Shown here one piece after another: positions 1 through 5,997 of a stretch of 64,000 bases of DNA (position 1 is the stretch's first letter; each line of letters starts with the position of its first letter). The position numbers were made by a program, and so were the translations under genes. The notes beneath the pieces were generated by a model that saw only the letters and a list, made by a program, of their open reading frames with translations, was not told the origin of the DNA and ran no database searches. This DNA is from Metabacillus malikii (lineage in GTDB: Bacteria; Bacillota; Bacilli; Bacillales; Bacillaceae), in NCBI RefSeq assembly GCF_030813355.1, contig NZ_JAUSUD010000019.1:1-64000 (forward strand), read 5' to 3'.

Positions 1-92
<92 letters not shown>

Positions 93-101
93 GTATATAA
101 A

Positions 102-176
102 GGCCCGTTGGTCAAGCGGTTAAGACACCGCCCTTTCACGGCGGTAACACGGGTTCGAATCCCGTACGGGTCACCA
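102..176 (+). tRNA. tRNA-Glu (TTC)
   Basis: 75-base cloverleaf with acceptor stem GGCCCGT/ACGGGTC, anticodon TTC in loop CTTTCAC, T-arm GGGTTCGAATCCC and encoded CCA. First tRNA after the 5S rRNA. Confidence 0.97.
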
Positions 177-179
177 ATC

Positions 180-255
180 GGAGGATTAGCTCAGCTGGGA
201 GAGCATCTGCCTTACAAGCAGAGGGTCGGCGGTTCGATCCCGTCATCCTCCACCA
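180..255 (+). tRNA. tRNA-Val (TAC)
   Basis: 76-base cloverleaf, acceptor stem GGAGGAT/ATCCTCC, anticodon TAC in loop CTTACAA, encoded CCA. In the B. subtilis trnB-type order Val is followed by Thr and then Lys; here the Thr position is taken by tandem repeats that carry broken tRNA 5' ends. Confidence 0.97.
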
Positions 256-287
256 TTGATATTTTGAAAGATTAATCATTATATGAT

Positions 288-436
288 GAGCCATTAGCTC
301 AGTTGGTAGAGCACGTTCGAATAAGCTGCGAAGCAAAACATCAGCGCACAAATTGAGCCGCATCTTGGATTAACTATCTGAAATTTGGGCGTCAATAACA
401 AGTAAGACAAATAAATAAGATTACTCATTATAAAAT
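288..436 (+). repeat. tRNA-Lys 5' fragment plus structured element, tandem unit 1
   Basis: Bases 288-313 are identical to the first 26 bases of tRNA-Lys (acceptor 5' strand and complete D-arm). At GAGCA the tRNA stops and a foreign sequence begins (CGTTCGAATAAGC). This can form a stem: CGC (345-347), A, CAAATT (349-354) pairs with AATTTG (382-387), G, GCG (389-391), with an A/G mismatch. An AT-rich linker (about 393-436) ends in a sequence like that upstream of tRNA-Lys itself. The fragment has no acceptor 3' strand, anticodon arm or T-arm, so it cannot be a functional tRNA. Confidence 0.9.
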
Positions 437-586
437 GAGCCATTAGCTCAGTTGGTAGAGCACGTTCGAATAAGCTGCGAAGTGAAACATCAGCGCACAA
501 ATTGAGCTGCTTCTTGGATAAGCTATCTGAGATTTGGGCGTCAGAAACAAGTTAGATAATAAAATAAGATTAACTCATTATAAAAT
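437..586 (+). repeat. tRNA-Lys 5' fragment plus structured element, tandem unit 2
   Basis: Second unit of the same tandem array, 150 bases long. It starts with the same 26-base tRNA-Lys 5' piece and continues into CGTTCGAATAAGC. The stem is kept as CGC-A-CAAATT with GATTTG-G-GCG, where one A-to-G change turns a closing T-A pair into a T-G wobble. The linker is also repeated, so the duplicated unit comprises linker, tRNA head and element. Confidence 0.9.
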
Positions 587-734
587 GAGCCATTAGCTCA
601 GTTGGTAGAGCACGAACGAGTAAGCTGCGAAGCAAAACAACAGCGCACAAATTGAGCTGCATCTTGGATTAACTATCTGAGATTTGGGCGTCAGAAACAA
701 GTAAAACAATAAATAAGATTACTCATTTTAAGAT
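587..734 (+). repeat. tRNA-Lys 5' fragment plus structured element, tandem unit 3
   Basis: Third unit, 148 bases, ending exactly where the intact tRNA-Lys starts. The head is again 26 bases of tRNA-Lys; the element begins CGAACGAGTAAGC. The stem CGC-A-CAAATT/GATTTG-G-GCG is retained. The next copy of the tRNA head (735-760) continues as a normal tRNA. Confidence 0.9.
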
Positions 735-810
735 GAGCCATTAGCTCAGTTGGTAGAGCATCTGACTTTTAATCAGAGGGTCGAAGGTTCGAGTCCTTCA
801 TGGCTCACCA
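735..810 (+). tRNA. tRNA-Lys (TTT)
   Basis: 76-base intact cloverleaf, acceptor GAGCCAT/ATGGCTC, anticodon TTT in loop CTTTTAA, T-arm AGGTTCGAGTCCT, CCA encoded. Its first 26 bases occur three more times just upstream as broken copies. Confidence 0.97.
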
Positions 811-822
811 TTTACACACCTT

Positions 823-905
823 GCGGGTGTGGCGGAATTGGCAGACGCGCTAGACTTAGGATCTAGTGTCTTAGTGACGTGGGGGTTCAAGTCCCTTCAC
901 CCGCA
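823..905 (+). tRNA. tRNA-Leu (TAG)
   Basis: Long-variable-arm tRNA, acceptor GCGGGTG/CACCCGC, anticodon TAG in loop CTTAGGA. The sequence after the discriminator A is CTTCG, so CCA is not encoded and must be added by the nucleotidyltransferase. Confidence 0.95.
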
Positions 906-919
906 CTTCGATAATTGAT

Positions 920-994
920 GCGGAAGTAGTTCAGTGGTAGAACACCACCTTGCCAAGGTGGGGGTCGCGGGTTCGAATCCCGTCTTCCGCTCCA
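920..994 (+). tRNA. tRNA-Gly (GCC)
   Basis: 75-base cloverleaf, acceptor GCGGAAG/CTTCCGC, anticodon GCC in loop TTGCCAA, CCA encoded. Confidence 0.97.
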
Positions 995-1003
995 GAAATA
1001 AAT

Positions 1004-1092
1004 GCCGGGGTGGCGGAACTGGCAGACGCACAGGACTTAAAATCCTGCGGTAGGTGACTACCGTACCGGTTCGATTCCGGTCCTCGGCACCA
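1004..1092 (+). tRNA. tRNA-Leu (TAA)
   Basis: 89-base tRNA with a long variable arm (GGTAGGTGACTACC), acceptor GCCGGGG/CCTCGGC, anticodon TAA in loop CTTAAAA, CCA encoded. Confidence 0.97.
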
Positions 1093-1101
1093 TTTAGGTG
1101 A

Positions 1102-1178
1102 GCGCCCGTAGCTCAATTGGATAGAGCGTTTGACTACGGATCAAAAGGTTAGGGGTTCGACTCCTCTCGGGCGCGCCA
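1102..1178 (+). tRNA. tRNA-Arg (ACG)
   Basis: 77-base cloverleaf, acceptor GCGCCCG/CGGGCGC, anticodon ACG in loop CTACGGA, discriminator G, CCA encoded. The wobble A would be edited to inosine by TadA. Confidence 0.97.
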
Positions 1179-1182
1179 TATT

Positions 1183-1259
1183 CGGGAAGTAGCTCAGCTT
1201 GGTAGAGCACTTGGTTTGGGACCAAGGGGTCGCAGGTTCGAATCCTGTCTTCCCGACCA
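1183..1259 (+). tRNA. tRNA-Pro (TGG)
   Basis: 77-base cloverleaf, acceptor CGGGAAG/CTTCCCG, anticodon TGG in loop TTTGGGA, CCA encoded. Confidence 0.97.
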
Positions 1260-1278
1260 TTGTAATATTATATATTAT

Positions 1279-1354
1279 GGGGCCTTAGCTCAGCTGGGAG
1301 AGCGCCTGCTTTGCACGCAGGAGGTCAGCGGTTCGATCCCGCTAGGCTCCACCA
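1279..1354 (+). tRNA. tRNA-Ala (TGC)
   Basis: 76-base cloverleaf, acceptor GGGGCCT/AGGCTCC with one G-T pair, anticodon TGC in loop TTTGCAC, CCA encoded. Confidence 0.97.
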
Positions 1355-1378
1355 TAATCTAATGATAATCAATTTTTT

Positions 1379-1455
1379 GGCGGCGTAGCTCAGCTGGCTA
1401 GAGCGTACGGTTCATACCCGTGAGGTCGTGGGTTCGATCCCCTCCGCCGCTACCA
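1379..1455 (+). tRNA. tRNA-Met (CAT), elongator
   Basis: 77-base cloverleaf with anticodon CAT in loop TTCATAC, acceptor GGCGGCG/CGCCGCT and CCA. The acceptor is fully paired, so it is not the initiator. It closely resembles the B. subtilis gene annotated as elongator Met that follows Ala in its rrn-linked cluster. Confidence 0.88.
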
Positions 1456-1524
1456 TTAAAAATTTAATATTTGCATTATATCTAAACTTGTTGTATGATT
1501 TAAATCCGTATTCATTATGAATAT

Positions 1525-1601
1525 GGACCTTTAGCTCAGCTGGTTAGAGCAGACGGCTCATAACCGTCCGGTCGTAGGTTCGAGTCCTACAAGGTCCACC
1601 A
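1525..1601 (+). tRNA. tRNA with CAT anticodon, probably Ile2 (lysidine type) or a second Met
   Basis: 77-base cloverleaf, acceptor GGACCTT/AAGGTCC, anticodon CAT in loop CTCATAA. A second non-initiator CAT tRNA next to tRNA-Met is usually either tRNA-Ile2, whose C34 is changed to lysidine by TilS, or another Met. Sequence alone does not settle the identity; Ile2 is inferred from overall similarity to bacterial ileX genes. Confidence 0.75.
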
Positions 1602-1621
1602 AGTATTAAAATTATAATGAT

Positions 1622-1714
1622 GGAGGAATACCCAAGTCCGGCTGAAGGGATCGGTCTTGAAAACCGACAGGGGTGTCAAAACCCGCGGGGGTTCGAATCC
1701 CCCTTCCTCCTCCA
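1622..1714 (+). tRNA. tRNA-Ser (TGA)
   Basis: 93-base tRNA with a long variable arm, acceptor GGAGGAA/TTCCTCC, anticodon TGA in loop CTTGAAA, CCA encoded. Confidence 0.97.
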
Positions 1715-1764
1715 TAAGTTTAATCCTAGTTTTGAAAGAACTTATTATAATACTCTTTTATTAT

Positions 1765-1860
1765 CGCGGGCTGGAGCACGAACGAATAAGCTTCACTGAA
1801 TAAGCATCAGCGCACCGATTGAGACACATCTCGAATAAACAAACTGAAATCGGGGCGGTC
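1765..1860 (+). repeat. fMet-tRNA 5' fragment plus structured element
   Basis: Bases 1765-1778 match the first 14 bases of the following tRNA-fMet with one mismatch, and the preceding TTATTAT is shared too. At GGAGCA the tRNA breaks and CGAACGAATAAGC begins. GAATAAGC occurs twice and a third near-copy lies in the loop. The stem is CGC (1811-1813), A, CCGATT (1815-1820) with AATCGG (1848-1853), G, GCG (1855-1857). The paired bases differ from the Lys-linked copies on both strands, so pairing is conserved. Confidence 0.88.
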
Positions 1861-1911
1861 AATAGTAGGCAGTATCTATGAGTATAGAAATATTTTGTAT
1901 AATCTTATTAT

Positions 1912-1988
<77 letters not shown>

Positions 1989-1991
1989 AAT

Positions 1992-2068
1992 GGTCCGGTA
2001 GTTCAGTTGGTTAGAATGCCTGCCTGTCACGCAGGAGGTCGCGGGTTCGAGTCCCGTCCGGACCGCCA
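1992..2068 (+). tRNA. tRNA-Asp (GTC)
   Basis: 77-base cloverleaf, acceptor GGTCCGG/CCGGACC, anticodon GTC in loop CTGTCAC, discriminator G, CCA encoded. Confidence 0.97.
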
Positions 2069-2072
2069 TTTA

Positions 2073-2175
2073 TAGCTCAGTTGGTAGAGCACGACCGAAT
2101 AAGCTTCATTGAATAAGCATCAGCGTACTCATTGAACTGCATCTTGAATAAGCAAACTGAAATGAGGACGATGGA
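2073..2175 (+). repeat. tRNA D-arm fragment plus structured element
   Basis: Bases 2073-2091 (TAGCTCAGTTGGTAGAGCA) match tRNA-Lys 19/19 and the next gene, tRNA-Phe, 18/19. CGACCGAATAAGC follows, with GAATAAGC three times. The stem is CGT (2124-2126), A, CTCATT (2128-2133) with AATGAG (2161-2166), G, ACG (2168-2170). Here even the outer CGC/GCG pairing has become CGT/ACG, a compensatory change. About 100 AT-rich bases without recognised features follow before tRNA-Phe. Confidence 0.86.
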
Positions 2176-2273
2176 CTAATTATAAAGCAACAAATACTAT
2201 CTAATATTAGATATATCAGATAATGTATGAGAAGAAACATTCGATGTAAGGTGAAAATACTTTACTTAAATAT

Positions 2274-2349
2274 GGCTCGGTAGCTCAGTCGGTAGAGCAA
2301 TGGACTGAAAATCCATGTGTCGGCGGTTCGATTCCGTCCCGAGCCACCA
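2274..2349 (+). tRNA. tRNA-Phe (GAA)
   Basis: 76-base cloverleaf, acceptor GGCTCGG/CCGAGCC with a TAGCTCAG D-arm, anticodon GAA in loop CTGAAAA, CCA encoded. Confidence 0.97.
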
Positions 2350-2363
2350 CTTTATTGATAAGT

Positions 2364-2447
2364 GGAGGGGTAGCGAAGTGGCTAAACGCGGCGGACTGTA
2401 AATCCGCTCCTTCGGGTTCGGCAGTTCGAATCTGCCCCCCTCCACCA
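2364..2447 (+). tRNA. tRNA-Tyr (GTA)
   Basis: 84-base tRNA with a long variable arm, acceptor GGAGGGG/CCCCTCC, anticodon GTA in loop CTGTAAA, CCA encoded. Confidence 0.97.
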
Positions 2448-2451
2448 TTTT

Positions 2452-2525
2452 AGGGGCATAGTTTAACGGTAGAATAGAGGTCTCCAAAACCTTTGGTGTG
2501 GGTTCGATTCCTACTGCCCCTGCCA
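2452..2525 (+). tRNA. tRNA-Trp (CCA)
   Basis: 74-base cloverleaf, acceptor AGGGGCA/TGCCCCT, anticodon CCA in loop CTCCAAA, discriminator G, 3' CCA encoded. Confidence 0.97.
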
Positions 2526-2543
2526 AGTGAAATTTGATATGAT

Positions 2544-2620
2544 GGCGGTTGTGGCGAAGTGGTTAACGCATCGGATTGTGGTTCCGACATTCGTGGGTTC
2601 GATTCCCATCAGCCGCCCCA
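2544..2620 (+). tRNA. tRNA-His (GTG)
   Basis: Acceptor GCGGTTG/CAGCCGC plus the extra G(-1) at 2544 opposite C73, the histidine identity element. Anticodon GTG in loop TTGTGGT, 3' CCA encoded. Confidence 0.97.
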
Positions 2621-2639
2621 TTTGTATAAATGTATCAAG

Positions 2640-2960
2640 TTAATCGAAATTATATCTGTTGAGAGCTTGTTGTTTACGGTATTTCGTGTTATTTCCTGTC
2701 AGAAATAACCCATCTACAATCATGTAGGTTTTGATTTCTAAATGGAATAACTAATGATAGTGTACTTATTTATTATATATGTAGAACTTAGTAGTCGACG
2801 ATATTTCGTGTTATTTCCTGTCAGAAATAACCTCTATTATTAAGCATATAAGCTGAAGTTCTAGCAGAATAATTTCTGATAATGTGCTTATAAATTTGAT
2901 AAGAAGTACAACTCAGTAGTCGACGATATTTCGCGTTATTTCCTTGCAGAAATAACCCAA
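2640..2960 (+). repeat. Three tandem ~124 bp repeats with a GTTATTTC/GAAATAAC hairpin
   Basis: A 400-base gap inside the tRNA cluster holds three spaced copies of a core at about 2672-2710, 2793-2832 and 2917-2957. Each has a perfect 8-base inverted repeat GTTATTTC...GAAATAAC around a 6-base loop (CTGTCA, CTGTCA, CTTGCA), preceded by TATTTCG. Copies 2 and 3 also share AGTCGACGATATTTCG. Spacing is about 123-124 bases and the intervening sequence is weakly similar, so these look like diverged tandem duplications. No open reading frame or tRNA fragment was seen in them; function is unknown. Confidence 0.8.
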
Positions 2961-3025
2961 AATATCCTCTTGCGGTGAGGTTTCTTGAAGCAAATTCAGG
3001 GGAGTATTTCGTGAAGTTTATTCAA

Positions 3026-3100
3026 TGGGCTATAGCCAAGCGGTAAGGCATCGCACTTTGACTGCGACATGCGTTGGTTCGAATCCAGCTAGCCCAGCCA
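3026..3100 (+). tRNA. tRNA-Gln (TTG)
   Basis: 75-base cloverleaf, acceptor TGGGCTA/TAGCCCA, anticodon TTG in loop CTTTGAC, CCA encoded. Confidence 0.97.
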
Positions 3101-3109
3101 TACTTTTTA

Positions 3110-3183
<74 letters not shown>

Positions 3184-3195
3184 TATAAAAATCAT

Positions 3196-3269
3196 GCGGG
3201 TGTAGTTTAGTGGTAAAACCTCAGCCTTCCAAGCTGATGATGAGGGTTCGATTCCCTTCACCCGCTCCA
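3196..3269 (+). tRNA. tRNA-Gly (TCC)
   Basis: 74-base cloverleaf, acceptor GCGGGTG/CACCCGC, anticodon TCC in loop CTTCCAA, CCA encoded. Second Gly gene of the cluster. Confidence 0.97.
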
Positions 3270-3283
3270 ATAATATTTATTAT

Positions 3284-3360
<77 letters not shown>

Positions 3361-3381
3361 TGAATTAATTAGTTTGATTGT

Positions 3382-3456
3382 TCCGCAGTAGCTCAGTGGT
3401 AGAGCTATCGGCTGTTAACCGATCGGTCGTAGGTTCGAGTCCTACCTGCGGAGCCA
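3382..3456 (+). tRNA. tRNA-Asn (GTT)
   Basis: 75-base cloverleaf, acceptor TCCGCAG/CTGCGGA, anticodon GTT in loop CTGTTAA, discriminator G, CCA encoded. Confidence 0.97.
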
Positions 3457-3489
3457 CTTAGAAAATTATTTATATGAAATATTTATCAT

Positions 3490-3563
<74 letters not shown>

Positions 3564-3593
3564 TACATTAACAAATACATATATACTTTCTAT

Positions 3594-3622
3594 AACACTT
3601 CCATAGTATGGAGGTGTTTTTT
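3594..3622 (+). terminator. Terminator of the rrn-tRNA operon
   Basis: Inverted repeat AACACTTCCATA/TATGGAGGTGTT (one G-T pair, 3-base loop) followed by TTTTTT. It lies just after the last tRNA and is a textbook intrinsic terminator. Confidence 0.9.
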
Positions 3623-3911
3623 ACATTTTACAGCATGTGGAATAGAATCTTAAAAAGGAAAAGAAATGTACAATTTAAAAGAATAGAATAGGAAATTTCT
3701 TTACTTCATGTACTTTTTTATAACTGAAACGTAATGATTTCTGCAAAGTTTTGAGGAATGACCTCGTTACCTTGGGGATCCTCATAATGTATTACAGAGA
3801 CTAGTACATATTAATTAATGAGTTAGAAAATTTGATAGGGCCACTAAAAGGAATACTGGTTTTAATATAGAATATATACAAGCCTGTATAACTTTTATGA
3901 GGAGTGGGAAT

Positions 3912-4895
3912 TTGAAATACAAAACATTAGGTAGAAGTGGATTACTTGTTTCAGAATTATGTTAAGGAACGATGACATTTGGTAAAGAGCTTAATGAAAA
4001 TCATTCAATAGAAATGATTCATCGCTTTCTTGATAGTGGAGGCAACTTTATTGATACGGCAGATGTATATGTTGGTGGTGAATCTGAAAAAATTGTTGGT
4101 AAAGCGATTAAGGAACGTAGATCAGAAGTTGTATTAGCTACTAAGGTTAGAATGCGTGTTGGTCCGCATCCTAATGATTTTGGCTATTCAAGGCGTCGTA
4201 TTATTGAAGGTGTAGAACAAAGTCTTAAGAGATTAAATACTGATTATATTGATTTATACCAATTACATGTTTGGGATAACTTAACTCCTATTGAGGAAAC
4301 GATTCGAACTTTGGATGATTTAGTTACCTCAGGTAAAGTTCGATACATAGGTTGTTCAAATTTTTTAGCTTGGCAAATGATGAAGGCTTTGTCTTATAGT
4401 GATTTTAACAATTTAGTCCGCTTTATCTCTGTTCAGCCTCAGTATAGCTTAATTAACCGTGAGATGGACCGAGAAGTTTTACCGCTTTGTAAAGAGGAAA
4501 ATGTTGGTGTGGTTCCGTGGGCACCATTAGGAGGCGGATTTTTGTCTGGTAAGTACAGGTCAGGTAATGTGCCTACTAGTGGTCGTTTAGCTAATGGCGT
4601 AGGAGAATCGAGTTGGGAATATCGAGCAAATAATCGTAATTTTAATATATTACGTGAAATTGAAAGTATTTCTAGTGAAATAGATAAAACACCAGCACAA
4701 ATTGCTTTGAATTGGTTAATCAATAAAGAAGAGATAACATCACCTATATTCGGTGCAACAAGTATGGAACAATTTGAAGAAAATATAGGATGTATAGGAT
4801 GGAATTTGTCGAGTGAGCAATGGAATCGTTTAGATGATATAAGTAGATTACCTAGTGAGTACCCAACTAGATTTATTGAGAAATTTAAAAGGTAA
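3912..4895 (+). pseudogene. Aldo/keto reductase with an in-frame stop at codon 18
   Basis: The natural start is TTG at 3912 behind GAGGAGTGGG. It reads LKYKTLGRSGLLVSELC, then TAA (3963-3965), then GTMTFGKE in the same frame. This is the conserved AKR N-terminus with one sense codon (probably TTA or TTG for Leu) changed to a stop. Downstream an intact 307-codon frame begins at ATG 3972 with the NADPH-dependent reductase features: DTADVY catalytic Asp/Tyr region, a Lys in the LATKVR strand, QLHVWD and GCSNF. Either the gene is inactive, or a short N-truncated protein is made from 3972, but no ribosome binding site precedes that ATG. The lesion is recent, because no other frameshift or stop is present. 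Confidence 0.82.
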
Positions 4896-4931
4896 GTCAT
4901 TCAGTTAGAAAGATAATGATGACCAAAAAAT

Positions 4932-5017
4932 AATAGCTAGCTTTCCTATAACACAATATAGATTAGTAAGTCATTTATTCTATCTATATTGTGTATTGGA
5001 AGTTGGCTTCTTTTTGA
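4932..5017 (+). terminator. Hairpin terminator after the reductase
   Basis: Inverted repeat ACACAATATAGAT (4951-4963) with ATCTATATTGTGT (4982-4994), extended by imperfect AGCTAGCTTTCC/GGAAGTTGGCT arms and followed by TCTTTTTG. Bases 5018-5336 hold nothing recognisable. Confidence 0.7.
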
Positions 5018-5336
5018 TTCGCTCTTTCTTCGGAACTAGAATGAGATTCTACCAATATTATTTATTTCACACATTTTTTAGTGTCGCTTGAAGAGGATGT
5101 GTAAGACTCATGCAGCCGTTTTTAAGAGGGGCTCGAGAAGTTTTAATTGTCAATTTGCATACAATATAAGAGGGTTATTTCTGTCATAGCTAGATTATTG
5201 TCAATATAGGGCTCAAATCGAGCATTGTAAAGGGGATGCAACTAATTCTTCTACATTTCTATTAAAAGCATTGTAGAATTAAGTCGTCATTTCCAAGGAA
5301 ATATTGTCAAAATTACATACGTTGTCGTTATTCTTA

Positions 5337-5372
5337 TATGTCGTCCTAAGCTATTCAACATAGGACGACATA
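5337..5372. terminator. Hairpin between convergent reductase and hmoB
   Basis: Perfect 12-base inverted repeat TATGTCGTCCTA/TAGGACGACATA with a 12-base loop, flanked by T-rich sequence on the plus strand. It lies just after the hmoB stop on the minus strand and could end transcription from both sides. Confidence 0.7.
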
Positions 5373-5378
5373 TTTTAT

Positions 5379-5861
5379 TTACTCTTCGATACTAATAGGG
5401 AAGTACTTCTTTACATAGGGTTGTTTAGAAAACCAATTGGTTTCCGCACTTAAATTCATCATCTCATCCGATTGATGAAAGGTTTGATAGGATTGTTCGT
5501 TTTCCCATAATGTTAAGATAATATATGTATTACTTCTTTTCGGACGAAGAATACGTATTGCTGAAATACCAGGAGCATCTTTAATCATATCTGCTATATC
5601 TAGGAATTGTTTCTCGAATAAAGGAATGCCTTCGTCAGTAACCGTTATATGTTGAAATGCTGCAGTATATCCTTCATTAAGGCTCCCTGTGGCATGTAGG
5701 ACATCATACGTTTTTGGTGCTTTAAATATCGAAGGTTCATTTGTCTCGTAAAATAGTATGCAAGTATCTTCATTTCCAAGTAGTCTAAGTGGATATTGTG
5801 AAAATTTGTTCATTAACTTATATAAATAATCTTCAGTCCCGTATGTTAGATAAAACTTCAA
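5379..5861 (-). CDS. hmoB: Haem-degrading monooxygenase HmoB-like (ABM domain)
   Basis: 160 residues with a C-terminal antibiotic-biosynthesis-monooxygenase fold (about 65-155: FQHITVTDEGIPLFEKQFLD, then RILRPKRSNTYIILTLWENEQSY), the domain of IsdG-type haem oxygenases. Length and layout match B. subtilis HmoB (YhgC), including the N-terminal half that precedes the ABM domain. In that species it is also next to pbpF and hemEH. The start is TTG at 5861, preceded on the minus strand by AAGGGGG. It is transcribed divergently from pbpF. Probable role: oxidative opening of haem to release iron in the cytoplasm. Family assignment is firm; enzymatic activity is inferred. Confidence 0.85.
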   Translation of the reverse strand: MKFYLTYGTEDYLYKLMNKFSQYPLRLLGNEDTCILFYETNEPSIFKAPKTYDVLHATGSLNEGYTAAFQHITVTDEGIPLFEKQFLDIADMIKDAPGISAIRILRPKRSNTYIILTLWENEQSYQTFHQSDEMMNLSAETNWFSKQPYVKKYFPISIEE

Positions 5862-5997
5862 AATTATTACCCCCTTAAAAATGTATGATAATCTATACTA
5901 TACATTTAGTATACATCGAACAATCATACTAATTCCCAAAACTGAAGCATATACCTACCTAAATTTAACAATACTAAAAGAGAAAGAGGTGATGCAT

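Noticed and set aside
136-363. Open frames on both strands across tRNA genes (for example 136-363 minus, 931-1116 minus, 2266-2526 minus, 3025-3210 plus)
   Set aside because: They are read through tRNA sequences, resemble the usual false proteins from tRNA loci and lack ribosome binding sites.
2640-2960. CRISPR-like spacing of repeats
   Set aside because: Only three copies, spacing of about 124 bases, intervening sequences similar to each other and no cas genes nearby.
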